This document shows positions 44,865 through 54,407 of a DNA stretch of 64,000 nucleotides, one piece after another. The translations under genes and the position numbers were made by a program. The stretch lies in contig JAVJOG010000021.1 in the NCBI GenBank assembly GCA_040216885.1, positions 1-64,000 on the forward strand, written 5' to 3'. The first letter of the stretch is position 1, and each line of letters starts with the position of its first letter. The notes under the pieces were generated by a model. The model worked only from the letters and a program-made list of their open reading frames with translations. It was not told where the DNA came from and did no database searches. The stretch comes from Parvibaculum sp040216885. GTDB lineage: Bacteria > Pseudomonadota > Alphaproteobacteria > Parvibaculales > Parvibaculaceae.

Positions 44865-47800
44865 TTGAATAAACTCCAAGAATTGGCGGAAAATCCCGGG
44901 CGGCTAACGTTCGGGGAGGTGCCGGAGGGCTTCGATGCACTGGTACTCGCGGACATCGCGCGCGCCTGTCGAAGCATTCAAGGCGGAATGGTCGGGCATG
45001 TTGCTCGCGACGATGCGCGCATGTCAGCACTTGCTGAGGCGTTGGCTTTCTTCGCTCCAGATGTCGAGATTGAGCTTTTCCCCGCCTGGGACTGTCTTCC
45101 CTATGACCGCGTATCGCCGAACGGGGACATCAGCGCGCGGCGCATGGCGACGCTGTCGCGGCTGGCCGCGCGGGCGGAGAAGGGCCGGGACAAACCGCTC
45201 ATCGTGCTGCTCACGGTCAACGCGGCGCTACAGCGCGTACCGGCGCGCGAAACTGTCGGCACTGCGGCATGGTCGGCGCATGTCGGCAACCGGATCGATC
45301 TCGATGCGTTGACGGCTTATCTCGCAGCCAATGGCTATAGCCGGACGGGCACAGTGCGCGAACGCGGTGAGTTCGCGGTACGGGGCGGTATCGTCGATAT
45401 TTTTCCGCCAGGTTTTGAATTGCCGCTACGCCTCGACATGTTCGGCGACACACTGGATGCGGTGCGGAGCTTCGATCCGGAAAGCCAGCGCACGGTCGGT
45501 CAGCTTTCCGGCGTCGATCTGGTGCCAGCCAGCGAAATTCATCTCGATGCAGAGACGATCCGCCGTTTCCGCGCCGGCTATGTCGCGACGCTCGGTGCGG
45601 TCAATGACGGCGATCCGCTCTACGCCGCCGTCAGCGAGGGCCGCAAGCATGCGGGTATGGAACACTGGTTGCCGCTTTTTCACGAAAAGCTCGAAACGGT
45701 CTTCGACTATATGCCGGGCGCGACGATTACGCTCGACGCGCAAACTGACGAGGCCAAGACCGCGCGGCTCGATCTTATCCGCGATTACTTCGAAGCGCGC
45801 ATTGCCGCTCGTGAAAACAGGTCTGCGGTCGACGCACCAAGCTACAAGCCGCTGAAGCCGGAGGCTCTGTACCTCGATGCGGCGGAGTGGAACGCGATCC
45901 TCGATGCACGTCCGGTGCGTGCGTTCACGCCGTTCCGGGTCCCTGAGGAAGCCGGCGTCAACCTTGGCGGAAAACAGGGGCGCGATTTTGCGCCCGAGCG
46001 TGCACAAGATGGCGTCAATATCTTCGAAGTGCTGGGTGGGCACATCGCTGGCCTTCGCCGTACGGGAAAACGCATTGCCATTGCGAGCTGGAGCGAAGGC
46101 GCGCGGGACAGGCTTGCCCATGTACTCGCCGATCACGGTATCGGAAATGTTCTCGTTGCCGATAAATGGACAGATGTTAACGGTGTTAGCAAAAGCTCAG
46201 TTTCTCTAATTGTTCTCGGCCTTGAAGCCGGGTTCGAAACGGACGATCTCGCAGTCATCAGCGAGCAGGACGTGCTGGGCGACCGGCTGGTCCGCCAGCG
46301 CCGCCGGAAGCGGGCCGAGAACTTCCTGACCGAGGCATCGAGCCTCTCCCCCGGCGACCTCGTCGTGCATGTCGATCACGGTATCGGGCGTTTCGAGCGC
46401 TTGCAGACCATCGAAGTCATGGGTGCCCCGCATGATTGCCTGCTGCTGCTCTACCAGGGCAACGACAAGCTCTATCTACCGGTTGAGAACATCGAACTTT
46501 TATCGCGTTACGGTTCCGACGAGGCTGACGCGCAGCTTGACAGGCTGGGCGGCACCGGCTGGCAGGCACGGAAAGCTCGCCTCAAGGAACGCATCCGCGA
46601 GATGGCCGGCGAGCTCATCAAGATCGCCGCGGCGCGCGAGCTGAAAAAAGCCCCGGTCATGGAGCCGCAGCCGGGCGCCTATGATGAATTCTGTGCACGG
46701 TTCCCGTTCACCGAAACCGACGACCAGGAACAGGCGATCGGAGCGGTACTGGAAGATCTTGCTCGTGGACGGCCGATGGACCGGCTGATCTGCGGCGACG
46801 TCGGCTTCGGCAAAACAGAAGTCGCCTTGCGAGCAGCCTTTGTCGCGGCATTGAACGGTTATCAGGTCGCGGTTGTCGTTCCGACGACTTTGTTGGCGCG
46901 GCAGCATTTCAAGACGTTCAGTGACCGTTTCCACGGATTGCCGGTAAAACTCCGGCAGATGTCGCGCCTTGTTGGCGCCAAGGACATGACGGAGGCCAAG
47001 ATGGGCCTCGCGGATGGAGCAGTCGATATCGTGATAGGTACCCATGCGGTGCTCGGCAAGCAGGTGAAGTTCCGCAATCTCGGACTCGTGATCGTCGACG
47101 AGGAACAGCATTTCGGCGTCGCGCACAAAGAGCAGTTGAAGGCGCTGCGCGCCGAAGTTCATGTTCTGACGCTAACCGCGACACCAATTCCTCGCACGTT
47201 GCAGATGGCGCTATCCGGCGTGCGCGAACTTTCGATTATCGCGACGCCACCGGTCGACCGGCTTGTCGTGCGCACCTATGTCTCGCCGTTCGACCCGGTC
47301 GTGATGCGCGAGGCGTTGCTGCGCGAGCACTTCCGGGGCGGGCAGAGTTTCTATGTCGTGCCACGCATCGCCGACCTGCCGGATGCCGGTGAATTTCTCC
47401 GGCAATATGTGCCTGAGGTGAAGTTCACGATTGCTCATGGGCAAATGGCGCCGGGCGAGATCGAAGACAAAATGACGGCGTTCTACGACGGTAAGTACGA
47501 CGTGCTGGTTTCGACAACCATTGTTGAGTCCGGCCTCGACATTCCGACAGCCAACACGCTGATCGTTCATAGAGCGGACATGTTCGGTCTGGCGCAGCTC
47601 TACCAGCTTCGCGGCCGTGTAGGCCGGTCGAAGGCGCGCGCCTATGCCTATCTGACGGTTCCGGCTAACCGAACACTGACGGCTGGCGCCGAGCGGCGGT
47701 TGAAAGTGTTGCAGTCGCTCGATTCGCTTGGTGCCGGATTTTCGCTCGCGAGCCACGATCTCGATATTCGCGGCGCGGGAAATCTGCTCGGCGACGAACA

Positions 47801-48368
47801 GTCAGGGCATATCCGGGAAGTCGGTTATGAACTTTATCAGTCGATGCTTGAGGAAGCCGTGGCCGCGATGCGCGGTGGCGGGACAGATGAAGATGAGGAA
47901 GGACGCTGGTCACCGCAGATCAATGTCGGCACGCCGGTTCTCATTCCGGAAAACTATGTGCCCGATCTCGACGCGCGTATGGCGCTCTACCGGCGGTTGT
48001 CGGATGTCGAGACGCGGGCGGAAGTCGATGGATTCGGCGCCGAGCTGATCGATCGGTTCGGCAAGTTGCCGGAAGAAGTCGAGTTCCTCTTGAAGATCGT
48101 TGAGATCAAGGGGATGTGCCGGGCAGCCAATGTCGAAAAGATTGAGGCGGGACCGAAAGGTATCGTTCTCAGTTTCCGCGATAACACTTTCGCCAATCCG
48201 GCGGCGCTGGTCGAGATCATCAACGACGAGCGCGGCAAGGCAAAGCTCAGACCGGACCACAAGCTGGTCTTCAAGCGCGACTGGGACACGCCCGAAGAAC
48301 GTCTGGCGGGCACCTATGTGCTGATGCGGAAGCTCGCGGACCTTGCCGGTGCCGCGAAGGCGGCGTGA
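44865..48368 (+). CDS. mfd: Transcription-repair coupling factor Mfd
   Basis: Removes stalled RNA polymerase at lesions and recruits UvrA. The 1167 residues hold the UvrB-homology module, an RNA-polymerase-interacting domain (LSPGDLVVHVDHGIGRF), the translocase core with GDVGFGKTEVAL, VDEEQHFGV and LYQLRGRVGRS, and the C-terminal TRCF domain. The start is a TTG four bases after sdhE, so translation is coupled. Its partner uvrA is elsewhere in the window. It ends five bases before the convergent mutase-like gene. Confidence 0.97.
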   Translation: MNKLQELAENPGRLTFGEVPEGFDALVLADIARACRSIQGGMVGHVARDDARMSALAEALAFFAPDVEIELFPAWDCLPYDRVSPNGDISARRMATLSRLAARAEKGRDKPLIVLLTVNAALQRVPARETVGTAAWSAHVGNRIDLDALTAYLAANGYSRTGTVRERGEFAVRGGIVDIFPPGFELPLRLDMFGDTLDAVRSFDPESQRTVGQLSGVDLVPASEIHLDAETIRRFRAGYVATLGAVNDGDPLYAAVSEGRKHAGMEHWLPLFHEKLETVFDYMPGATITLDAQTDEAKTARLDLIRDYFEARIAARENRSAVDAPSYKPLKPEALYLDAAEWNAILDARPVRAFTPFRVPEEAGVNLGGKQGRDFAPERAQDGVNIFEVLGGHIAGLRRTGKRIAIASWSEGARDRLAHVLADHGIGNVLVADKWTDVNGVSKSSVSLIVLGLEAGFETDDLAVISEQDVLGDRLVRQRRRKRAENFLTEASSLSPGDLVVHVDHGIGRFERLQTIEVMGAPHDCLLLLYQGNDKLYLPVENIELLSRYGSDEADAQLDRLGGTGWQARKARLKERIREMAGELIKIAAARELKKAPVMEPQPGAYDEFCARFPFTETDDQEQAIGAVLEDLARGRPMDRLICGDVGFGKTEVALRAAFVAALNGYQVAVVVPTTLLARQHFKTFSDRFHGLPVKLRQMSRLVGAKDMTEAKMGLADGAVDIVIGTHAVLGKQVKFRNLGLVIVDEEQHFGVAHKEQLKALRAEVHVLTLTATPIPRTLQMALSGVRELSIIATPPVDRLVVRTYVSPFDPVVMREALLREHFRGGQSFYVVPRIADLPDAGEFLRQYVPEVKFTIAHGQMAPGEIEDKMTAFYDGKYDVLVSTTIVESGLDIPTANTLIVHRADMFGLAQLYQLRGRVGRSKARAYAYLTVPANRTLTAGAERRLKVLQSLDSLGAGFSLASHDLDIRGAGNLLGDEQSGHIREVGYELYQSMLEEAVAAMRGGGTDEDEEGRWSPQINVGTPVLIPENYVPDLDARMALYRRLSDVETRAEVDGFGAELIDRFGKLPEEVEFLLKIVEIKGMCRAANVEKIEAGPKGIVLSFRDNTFANPAALVEIINDERGKAKLRPDHKLVFKRDWDTPEERLAGTYVLMRKLADLAGAAKAA

Positions 48369-48372
48369 ATTC

Positions 48373-48819
48373 CTAGTTTCGCACGCGCCAGAGGCCCCAG
48401 ATCACCAGAACGATGCCGAGAACCATGGCCACCGAAAGACTGATGAGGAGCGCCGCAATTATTGCTTCCTGAACCGACGACCCCGTCATGCCCTGCGCGG
48501 CGAGCGGCATCATTCCGCTGCCTGCCCCCCAAATGCCCGCCAGCAGCACACCTAACCAGTTCGCGAAGGCCGCATAGACCATGAACCAGAAAGCCGCAGA
48601 CAGCGCGACAGTGCCGAGAGCAAGCCGCGGCCAGAGCAGGCCGAGAATGACGAGAAGCATTCCGTTCATCAACCCTTCGAGGTGAGCCGAGAGACCCATG
48701 CGCGGATTGGCGAAGCTTCCGGAGACGAATCCTGTAAGCAGACCGATGAGAAAGAGCACAAGGCCGAGCAACAAAAGTGCGCGCGCTTGCCGACCTTGAG
48801 CCGGCGACAATGACGCCAT
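48373..48819 (-). CDS. Hydroxylaminobenzene mutase-like membrane protein
   Basis: A 148-residue protein with four membrane segments. The stretch FANPRMGLSAHLEGLMNGML is very close to what I know of hydroxylaminobenzene mutases (HabA/HabB), which turn hydroxylaminobenzene into 2-aminophenol in nitroarene breakdown. The same signature also occurs in uncharacterised relatives, so the substrate is uncertain. The ATG giving MASLSPAQG was chosen; longer upstream frames would overlap the neighbouring gene. It lies 20 bases after the FrnE-type gene on the same strand. Confidence 0.7.
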   Translation of the reverse strand: MASLSPAQGRQARALLLLGLVLFLIGLLTGFVSGSFANPRMGLSAHLEGLMNGMLLVILGLLWPRLALGTVALSAAFWFMVYAAFANWLGVLLAGIWGAGSGMMPLAAQGMTGSSVQEAIIAALLISLSVAMVLGIVLVIWGLWRVRN

Positions 48820-48839
48820 GAAATCCCCCCGATCGTTTT

Positions 48840-49493
48840 CTATAGTGCGGCGCTGACCGCTTCTTCCGCTTCCTTCGCTAGTAGTTTGTCGAACATACGC
48901 ACCAGCGTTTCCGGTTCCTGCGCGCCGACCATTACCCATTTGGAATTGATGACGAAGCTCGGCACACCCTGAATGCCGAGTTCGCGCGCGGTCATGTCTT
49001 CACGACGAATCAGTTCCTTGTCGGCGTCACCGGCGAGCAGCTCGCGCACGATGTCCGAATCCATGCCAGCCTCGCCGGCGGCGTCCACCAGCACGTCGTG
49101 TAGGCCGATGTCTTCCCCCTCCTCGAAATAGCGGCGGAACAGAATGTCGACCATTTTGTCCTGGTGGCCGGCAGTGCCCGCCCAGCGGATCAGGCGGTGG
49201 CTGTCGAGGGTATTGGGCGAACGCTGGATACGATCGAAACGAAACTCGATGCCAACCGCCGCACCGAAGTCACGAATTGTGTTGCCGACTTCCCTGGCGC
49301 GCTCGGTTCCGAACTTCTTTTCCATGTAGGCCTTGCGGTCGACGCCGCCGTCCGGGATCGAAGCATCGAGCTGGAAAGGGCGCCAGGCCAGCATGATGTT
49401 GTCCCCGCCATGCATCGCCAACGCCTGGTCGAGCCGTTTCTTGCCGATGTAGCACCACGGGCAAACCGTATCCGAGACGACATCGAGTTGCAT
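48840..49493 (-). CDS. DsbA-family thioredoxin-fold protein, FrnE type
   Basis: A 217-residue protein with a thioredoxin fold and a large helical insertion. The redox motif CPWC is at residues 12-15 (VSDTVCPWCYIGKKRL), and the cis-Pro loop is GIQGVPSFVIN. No signal peptide is present, so it is a cytoplasmic disulfide oxidoreductase or isomerase of the FrnE/YwbO group rather than a periplasmic DsbA. It is probably co-transcribed with the mutase-like gene 20 bases downstream. Confidence 0.9.
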   Translation of the reverse strand: MQLDVVSDTVCPWCYIGKKRLDQALAMHGGDNIMLAWRPFQLDASIPDGGVDRKAYMEKKFGTERAREVGNTIRDFGAAVGIEFRFDRIQRSPNTLDSHRLIRWAGTAGHQDKMVDILFRRYFEEGEDIGLHDVLVDAAGEAGMDSDIVRELLAGDADKELIRREDMTARELGIQGVPSFVINSKWVMVGAQEPETLVRMFDKLLAKEAEEAVSAAL

Positions 49494-49638
49494 TTCGGGC
49501 CTCCGCCGTGCGTTTCCGATGGGCGATTATGCGGTCGGGAACGAAGGGGCCGCAAGGCTCGAATGGGCCGCTTCTTGACGGGATCGGCGGCGCTTGCGAA
49601 GAATCCAACAAAATCAAACCGCTGGAGACTCAAACGCA

Positions 49639-50418
49639 ATGGCTGAGACAAACGAAGTCAAGCTTCCCGAGTACGATCTCAGCGGCAAGATGGCGCTGGT
49701 GACAGGCGCAACCAGCGGCCTCGGCAGACGCTTCGCTCTGGTGCTGGCGAAGACCGGCGCGAAAGTCGCCATCACCGGGCGGCGGGTCGAACGGCTCAGC
49801 GCTCTCCAATCGGAGATAGAGGCAGTGGGCGGCGTGGCGGCAGCGATCGCGCTCGACGTCACAAATCCGGCCAGCATCGCGGCCTGCATGGCTGAGGCCG
49901 AACGCGTACTCGGACCTATCGACATTCTCGTCAACAATGCGGGTATGAACGTGCAGGCGCTTCCGGCCGAGGTAACGCCAGAAGGCTTCGACACGATGTT
50001 CGATACCAATGTGCGCGGTGCCTTTTTCATGGCGCAGGCCGCAGGACGCTCGATGATGGCGCGCGGTGCTGGCGGCCGCATCGTCAATATCGCGTCTATC
50101 GGCGCCCACACAGTTTTGCCGGGGTTGACGATTTATTGCATGACCAAGGCCGCCGTCGGGATGATGACCCGGTCGCTCGCCAAGGAATGGGCGCGACACC
50201 AGATCAACGTCAACGCGATGTGCCCGGGCTTCATCGAGACCGAACTCAACTCGGACTGGTTCGGCACCGAGGGCGGCCGAAAGCAGATCAAGAGCTGGCC
50301 GCGGCGGCGGCTGGGGGTCGAAGAAGACCTCGACGGGACGCTGCTGCTGCTGGCATCCGACCACGGACGCTTCATCACCGGCTCGCTGTTCACGATCGAT
50401 GACGGACAATCCCTCTGA
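49639..50418 (+). CDS. Short-chain dehydrogenase/reductase (SDR)
   Basis: A 259-residue classical SDR. The cofactor motif TGATSGLG lies at about residues 21-28, NNAGMN and the serine in IASIGAH are present, and the active-site YCMTK (Tyr and Lys) is intact. The sequence resembles gluconate 5-dehydrogenase/3-oxoacyl reductase types, but the substrate is unknown. The ATG giving MAETNEVKLPEYDLSGK is preferred. It is divergent from the FrnE gene and followed by the small membrane protein gene after 96 bases. Confidence 0.9.
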   Translation: MAETNEVKLPEYDLSGKMALVTGATSGLGRRFALVLAKTGAKVAITGRRVERLSALQSEIEAVGGVAAAIALDVTNPASIAACMAEAERVLGPIDILVNNAGMNVQALPAEVTPEGFDTMFDTNVRGAFFMAQAAGRSMMARGAGGRIVNIASIGAHTVLPGLTIYCMTKAAVGMMTRSLAKEWARHQINVNAMCPGFIETELNSDWFGTEGGRKQIKSWPRRRLGVEEDLDGTLLLLASDHGRFITGSLFTIDDGQSL

Positions 50419-50514
50419 GATGGTTGCGTCTGTAGCTGTCGGGTAACGCTTCATTAAACATGAGGTTCCATAATTTCCCCGAATGTTGCTTCGAGAGCAA
50501 CGGAAGGAAAAGTT

Positions 50515-50808
50515 GTGGGAAAACTCGTCGCAGGATTCGTCCTGGGCTTTCTCGCCTGCACATGGACCTATGGGATCAATCCGACTGAAGCCGCCTTCGG
50601 CTTCAGCAGCAAGATTGCTGCGGCCCACGACCATCTTCAGGCGGAGTATCGCAGCGAGCGTCCGCGTGGCCACAAAGGCCAGTATGCGGGCGTCTACCGC
50701 GACCGCGGCATCCAGACCATCGCCACCGGGACACCCCAGCCCGTCGAATCTCTTGATCATCGCAACCGTAGCTGGCTAAGTCGGGCAGGCGGGCTGCCTC
50801 CGATGTAA
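50515..50808 (+). CDS. Small membrane-anchored protein A next to the PutP-type symporter
   Basis: A 97-residue protein of no known family, from a GTG start with AAGGAAAAGTT before it. The N-terminus MGKLVAGFVLGFLACTWTYG is a membrane segment or signal, followed by INPTEAAFGFSSKIAAAHDH and a polar, basic tail. The pattern G-x-V-x-G-F-x-x-C-x-W-x4-N-P-x-x-A recurs in the small gene after the symporter, which marks the two as relatives. A short hairpin (GTTGCT and AGCAAC) is in its leader. The residual cysteine near the end of the hydrophobic stretch does not form a standard lipobox. Confidence 0.6.
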   Translation: MGKLVAGFVLGFLACTWTYGINPTEAAFGFSSKIAAAHDHLQAEYRSERPRGHKGQYAGVYRDRGIQTIATGTPQPVESLDHRNRSWLSRAGGLPPM

Positions 50809-50831
50809 GGCACCCCGCGAAAGGGGGGCCG

Positions 50832-50927
50832 GTGATCGGTGGACTGACCGTCGAAAGCTGGCTGGTGCTTGCCTTGCCGGCACTCGCCATTCTCGCTTCG
50901 GCCGTGACCTGGTTCAGGGCCCGATGA
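50832..50927 (+). CDS. Thirty-one-residue membrane ORF coupled to the symporter
   Basis: A very short reading frame from GTG with GGGGGG just upstream, encoding MIGGLTVESWLVLALPALAI and then LASAVTWFRAR. It is one hydrophobic helix with a basic end. Its TGA overlaps the symporter ATG (ATGA), the usual sign of translational coupling. Several sodium/solute symporters have small membrane partners encoded directly upstream, but those are longer and of other families. It may be a true microprotein subunit or only a leader peptide. Confidence 0.5.
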   Translation: MIGGLTVESWLVLALPALAILASAVTWFRAR

Positions 50928-52378
50928 GCGCGACTCTGCCGCTGACCATCGCGGTTTATCTTGTCGCGATGCTGGCGCTCGGTGTTGCGGCGTACCGCTT
51001 TACCAACAATCTCAAGGACTACATTCTCGGCGGGCGGCAGCTTGGCAGTTGGGTGGCGGCCCTTTCGGCCGGCGCCTCCGACATGAGCGGCTGGCTGATG
51101 CTGGGACTGCCGGGAGCCGTCTATCTCTATGGCCTCAACCAGGTCTGGATCGCGGTCGGGCTGGTTGCGGGGGCGCTCCTGAACTGGCGTTTCGTCGCGC
51201 GGCGGCTCCGGCGCTACACCGAGGCGGCGGGGGATGCGCTGACGCTTCCCGACTATTTCGAAAACCGCTTTGCCGACAAGAGCCGTGTCCTGCGCGTGGC
51301 GAGCGCTTTCGTCATTCTGGTATTCTTCACGATCTACACATCGGCCGGACTCGTTTCGGGCGCGATCCTGTTCGAGCAGGTTTTCGGCTTCGACTATCAT
51401 TGGGCGCTGGCCATCGGCGCCATAAGTATTCTCGGTTACACGGCGATCGGCGGCTTTCTCGGCGTCTGCTGGACCGACACGGTTCAGGGCGTGATGATGT
51501 TTCTGGCGCTGCTGATCGTGCCGGCGGTCGCCATGTCGGCGACAGGCGGATTTGAGGCCACGTTAGCCGGAGCCGCCACAGCCGGTCCCGAGGGCGCTCT
51601 CGATGTATTCCACGACATCAGCCTGGTCGGCGCCGTCTCGCTGATGGCGTGGGGCCTCGGCTATTTCGGTCAGCCTCATATTCTGGCCCGCTTCATGGCG
51701 ATCCGCGACGAAGCCGCCTTGCCCGGCGCACAGTTGATCGGCATGACATGGATGGTGCTGGCGCTTTACGGTGCCGTGGCCACCGGGCTGGCCGGGATCG
51801 GCTATTTCGCGGCCGCGCCGCTCGCCAATCCGGAGACGGTCTTCCTCGCGCTGTCGCAGGCCTTGTTCAGTCCGCTTGTCGCCGGGGTGCTGCTGGCGGC
51901 CGTTCTCGCCGCGGTGATGAGCACGGTTTCCTCGCAGCTTCTCGTTTCGTCGAGCGTCATCGCGGAGGATTTCTGGAAGCGCATCTTTCGGCCGAAGGCC
52001 GAGGCACGTGAATTGCTGGCTGTCGGGCGGCTGTCGGTGGTGGCGATTTCGCTGGCGGCGATCCTGATGGCGCTCGACCGTGACAGCACGGTGCTGGCGC
52101 TTGTCGCCTATGCGTGGGCGGGCTTTGGCGCGTCGTTCGGGCCGGTGGTGATCCTGTCGCTCTTCTGGCGCCGCATGACGCGCAATGGCGCGCTCGCCGG
52201 CATGGTCGCAGGTGCGATCACCGTGATCGTCTGGAAACAGCTCACGGGTGGCATATTCGACCTCTATGAAATCCTGCCCGGCTTTATCGTCGCTACACTG
52301 ACGATCGTTATGGTGAGCCTCGCGGGCCGAGAACCCCCGGAATCTGTGCGTGCCGCGCATGACGCGGTTGCAGATTAA
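50924..52378 (+). CDS. Sodium/solute symporter, PutP type
   Basis: A 484-residue, roughly 13-helix transporter of the SSS family. GASDMSGWLMLGLPGAVYLY matches the sodium/proline group, and GYFGQPHILARFMAIR and VSSQLLVSSSVIAEDF are further PutP hallmarks, so proline uptake with sodium is most likely. No putA or regulator is adjacent. It is translationally coupled to a 31-residue upstream ORF and flanked by two related small membrane proteins, an arrangement I do not know from other PutP loci. Confidence 0.88.
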   Translation: MSATLPLTIAVYLVAMLALGVAAYRFTNNLKDYILGGRQLGSWVAALSAGASDMSGWLMLGLPGAVYLYGLNQVWIAVGLVAGALLNWRFVARRLRRYTEAAGDALTLPDYFENRFADKSRVLRVASAFVILVFFTIYTSAGLVSGAILFEQVFGFDYHWALAIGAISILGYTAIGGFLGVCWTDTVQGVMMFLALLIVPAVAMSATGGFEATLAGAATAGPEGALDVFHDISLVGAVSLMAWGLGYFGQPHILARFMAIRDEAALPGAQLIGMTWMVLALYGAVATGLAGIGYFAAAPLANPETVFLALSQALFSPLVAGVLLAAVLAAVMSTVSSQLLVSSSVIAEDFWKRIFRPKAEARELLAVGRLSVVAISLAAILMALDRDSTVLALVAYAWAGFGASFGPVVILSLFWRRMTRNGALAGMVAGAITVIVWKQLTGGIFDLYEILPGFIVATLTIVMVSLAGREPPESVRAAHDAVAD

Positions 52379-52487
52379 CTACTTCACTGTATCTTTTTGA
52401 TACAAGCTATTGATTCTACTTGAGTTTTCCATTTCGTTGCGCAAGATTTTAACGGTATTGCGTAGCGAATGAGGAGGACCACGGCCC

Positions 52488-52703
52488 GTGTCGAATTTCC
52501 TGATGGGCATTGTTGGGGGATTTTTTCTTTGCGTCTGGGCGCTCGATGCAAACCCGGTGACGGCGACGGCGTCGCTTGTCGAACGCTTCCAGCAAGTGCA
52601 GGTCACGTTCGCCGCGGAGCCGGAACCCGAGCCGGCGATGGAGGAGACGCTGCCGGATTTTCTGCCACGGGAACGTCCGGTCGCGTATCGCTACCATCAC
52701 TAG
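52488..52703 (+). CDS. Small membrane-anchored protein B after the PutP-type symporter
   Basis: A 71-residue protein from a GTG start with GAGGAGG upstream. The N-terminus MSNFLMGIVGGFFLCVWALD, followed by ANPVTATASLVERFQQVQVT, matches protein A before the symporter (G-x-V-x-G-F-x-x-C-x-W and NPxxA) while the tail is different, acidic and Pro/Glu-rich. The spacer before it is AT-richer than its surroundings and holds a small hairpin (TGTATC and GATACA), probably a promoter or terminator region. Its stop overlaps the convergent ligase stop by four bases. Function unknown. Confidence 0.55.
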   Translation: MSNFLMGIVGGFFLCVWALDANPVTATASLVERFQQVQVTFAAEPEPEPAMEETLPDFLPRERPVAYRYHH

Positions 52704-54256
52704 TTTCGCGCAAGCGCCCTGCGCATCACCTTGCCGTTGGCGGTGCGCGGCAATCCGCTGACGAACAGGATTTCGCGTGGCCGTTTGTAGGCGGCAAGTC
52801 GCGCGTCGGCCCAGCCGAGGATCGAAGCGGCGTCCGGTTCGGCGGCTTCCCTAGGAACCACAAAAGCGGCGATCACCGACAAATCGTCTCGCACTCTTAG
52901 CTCTGTGACGGCGACTTCCTGCACATCCGGATGCGTCGCGAGCGCGGCCTCGACTTCCTGCGGAGAGACGCGATAGCCCATCGCGTTCATCAAATCGTCG
53001 GCTCGGCCGTGATAGTGCATGTAGCCGTCGGCATCGAAGCTCGCGAGATCGCCGCCGATGAACCACTCGCCGCGATAGACTTCCGCCTCCTCGTCGGGAC
53101 GCCGCCAATAGCCGAGCATCAGGCCGGGATCGGAACGGTGAACGGCGAGCAGACCGACCTCACCCGCGGGCAACGGCTCCGAGCCACCCTCCACAGATAA
53201 AGCCGCGACGCAGCGTCCGGGTTGTGGTCGTCCGGGGCTGCCGGCGCGAATTTCCATGCCCGGCGCTGTCGAGACATAGGTCGAGCATTCCGACATGCCG
53301 AGCGCCTCGTAGAGCTCCTTGCCGGTCGCAACACGCCATTGGTCGAGCAGGGCAGGCGACAGCGCCTCGCCGGCCGTTAGACCATGGCGCAGGGTGGAAA
53401 TATCGTATGCCGCGAGATCGCAGTATTTCAGAATCTGGCGATAGAGCGTCGGCACGGCTGCAAAGAGCGTGGCCTGCGTTTTTTCCATCAGCTTCGGCCA
53501 GATCTGCACGTCCTTTTCGCCATTGTAGAGGACGGTCGTTGCGCCGTTGGCCCAGGGGTCTGTGAGGCCGACACCCAGCGTATAGGTCCAGTTGAAGGCG
53601 CCCGCGTGGAGCATCGTGTCGGAGGCTTCGATGCCGTACCAGCCCTTGTACATCGGCCGGCGGCCCCAGGCGCTGCGATGCGCATGCAGCACGCCTTTCG
53701 GGCGGCCGCTGGTGCCGGACGTGTAAACGAGGAAGGCCGGGTCGTTTGCCGCCGTGTCCGCATATTCGCCGCGCGGCGCGTGCGCCTTCAGTCGCGCAAG
53801 CATAGCCGCGTCGATCACCTTGGCATCGTTCGTATGCATGGTCATGCCGGGTGCGAGCGCTACGGCGGACGCGGCTGAATCCGACAGCAGGAAATCGGCC
53901 TCTTCGGCCGTGAGTTGCGAGGAGGAAGGCAGCGGCACCATCCCGGCCGCCAGCGCGCCGAAAAAGAGCAGCGCATAGTCGGACGTGTTGGGCATCCGGA
54001 TCATCAATCGCTCGCCGGGCGCGAATCCTTCCGCCAGCAAGCCTGCCGCCACGCGGCGCACCGCTTCGTCGAGCGCGCCATAGGTCCAGCGTTCCGCGTT
54101 TTCCAGCGGCGCGTCGGCGTCGCCGACGACGATCAACGCGATCTTGTCCGGCGTCTCCTTCGCCGCGCGCGCCAGGCAATAGCGCGCGATGTTGAAGGTG
54201 GCAGGGCAAGGCTCGCCGGTATAGCCGCGAGCGATGGCGGGAGCGGGCAGGTGCAT
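52700..54256 (-). CDS. Acyl-CoA ligase (benzoate-CoA ligase-like)
   Basis: A 518-residue adenylate-forming enzyme that activates an acid to its CoA ester with ATP. The P-loop-like motif is YTSGTSGRPKGV, followed by ALGMSECSTY, the hinge GDLASFDADGYMHYHGRADD and the C-terminal catalytic Lys in PRTANGKVMRR. The pattern is nearest to aryl- or medium-chain acid ligases. The start is uncertain: the ATG chosen lacks a clear ribosome-binding site, and a TTG 22 codons upstream is in frame. It is divergent from the AMACR-type gene. Confidence 0.88.
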   Translation of the reverse strand: MHLPAPAIARGYTGEPCPATFNIARYCLARAAKETPDKIALIVVGDADAPLENAERWTYGALDEAVRRVAAGLLAEGFAPGERLMIRMPNTSDYALLFFGALAAGMVPLPSSSQLTAEEADFLLSDSAASAVALAPGMTMHTNDAKVIDAAMLARLKAHAPRGEYADTAANDPAFLVYTSGTSGRPKGVLHAHRSAWGRRPMYKGWYGIEASDTMLHAGAFNWTYTLGVGLTDPWANGATTVLYNGEKDVQIWPKLMEKTQATLFAAVPTLYRQILKYCDLAAYDISTLRHGLTAGEALSPALLDQWRVATGKELYEALGMSECSTYVSTAPGMEIRAGSPGRPQPGRCVAALSVEGGSEPLPAGEVGLLAVHRSDPGLMLGYWRRPDEEAEVYRGEWFIGGDLASFDADGYMHYHGRADDLMNAMGYRVSPQEVEAALATHPDVQEVAVTELRVRDDLSVIAAFVVPREAAEPDAASILGWADARLAAYKRPREILFVSGLPRTANGKVMRRALARN

Positions 54257-54407
54257 GACGCGTTTGTAGAGGCGGATATGGAATCCGGCAAGAGAGTCCG
54301 TGCCAGCCCGCCCTTGCGTCAAATCGGCGGACGTTTACGGCCTGAAAAACTGCCTGTACAAGTCACATCCAACAAAAGGCTTCGGCCGGAATTCAAGGGA
54401 GCACGTC

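Noticed and set aside
48373..49493. Nitroarene degradation cluster around the mutase-like gene
   Set aside because: No nitroreductase or aminophenol dioxygenase is adjacent; the old-yellow-enzyme gene is 14 kb away.
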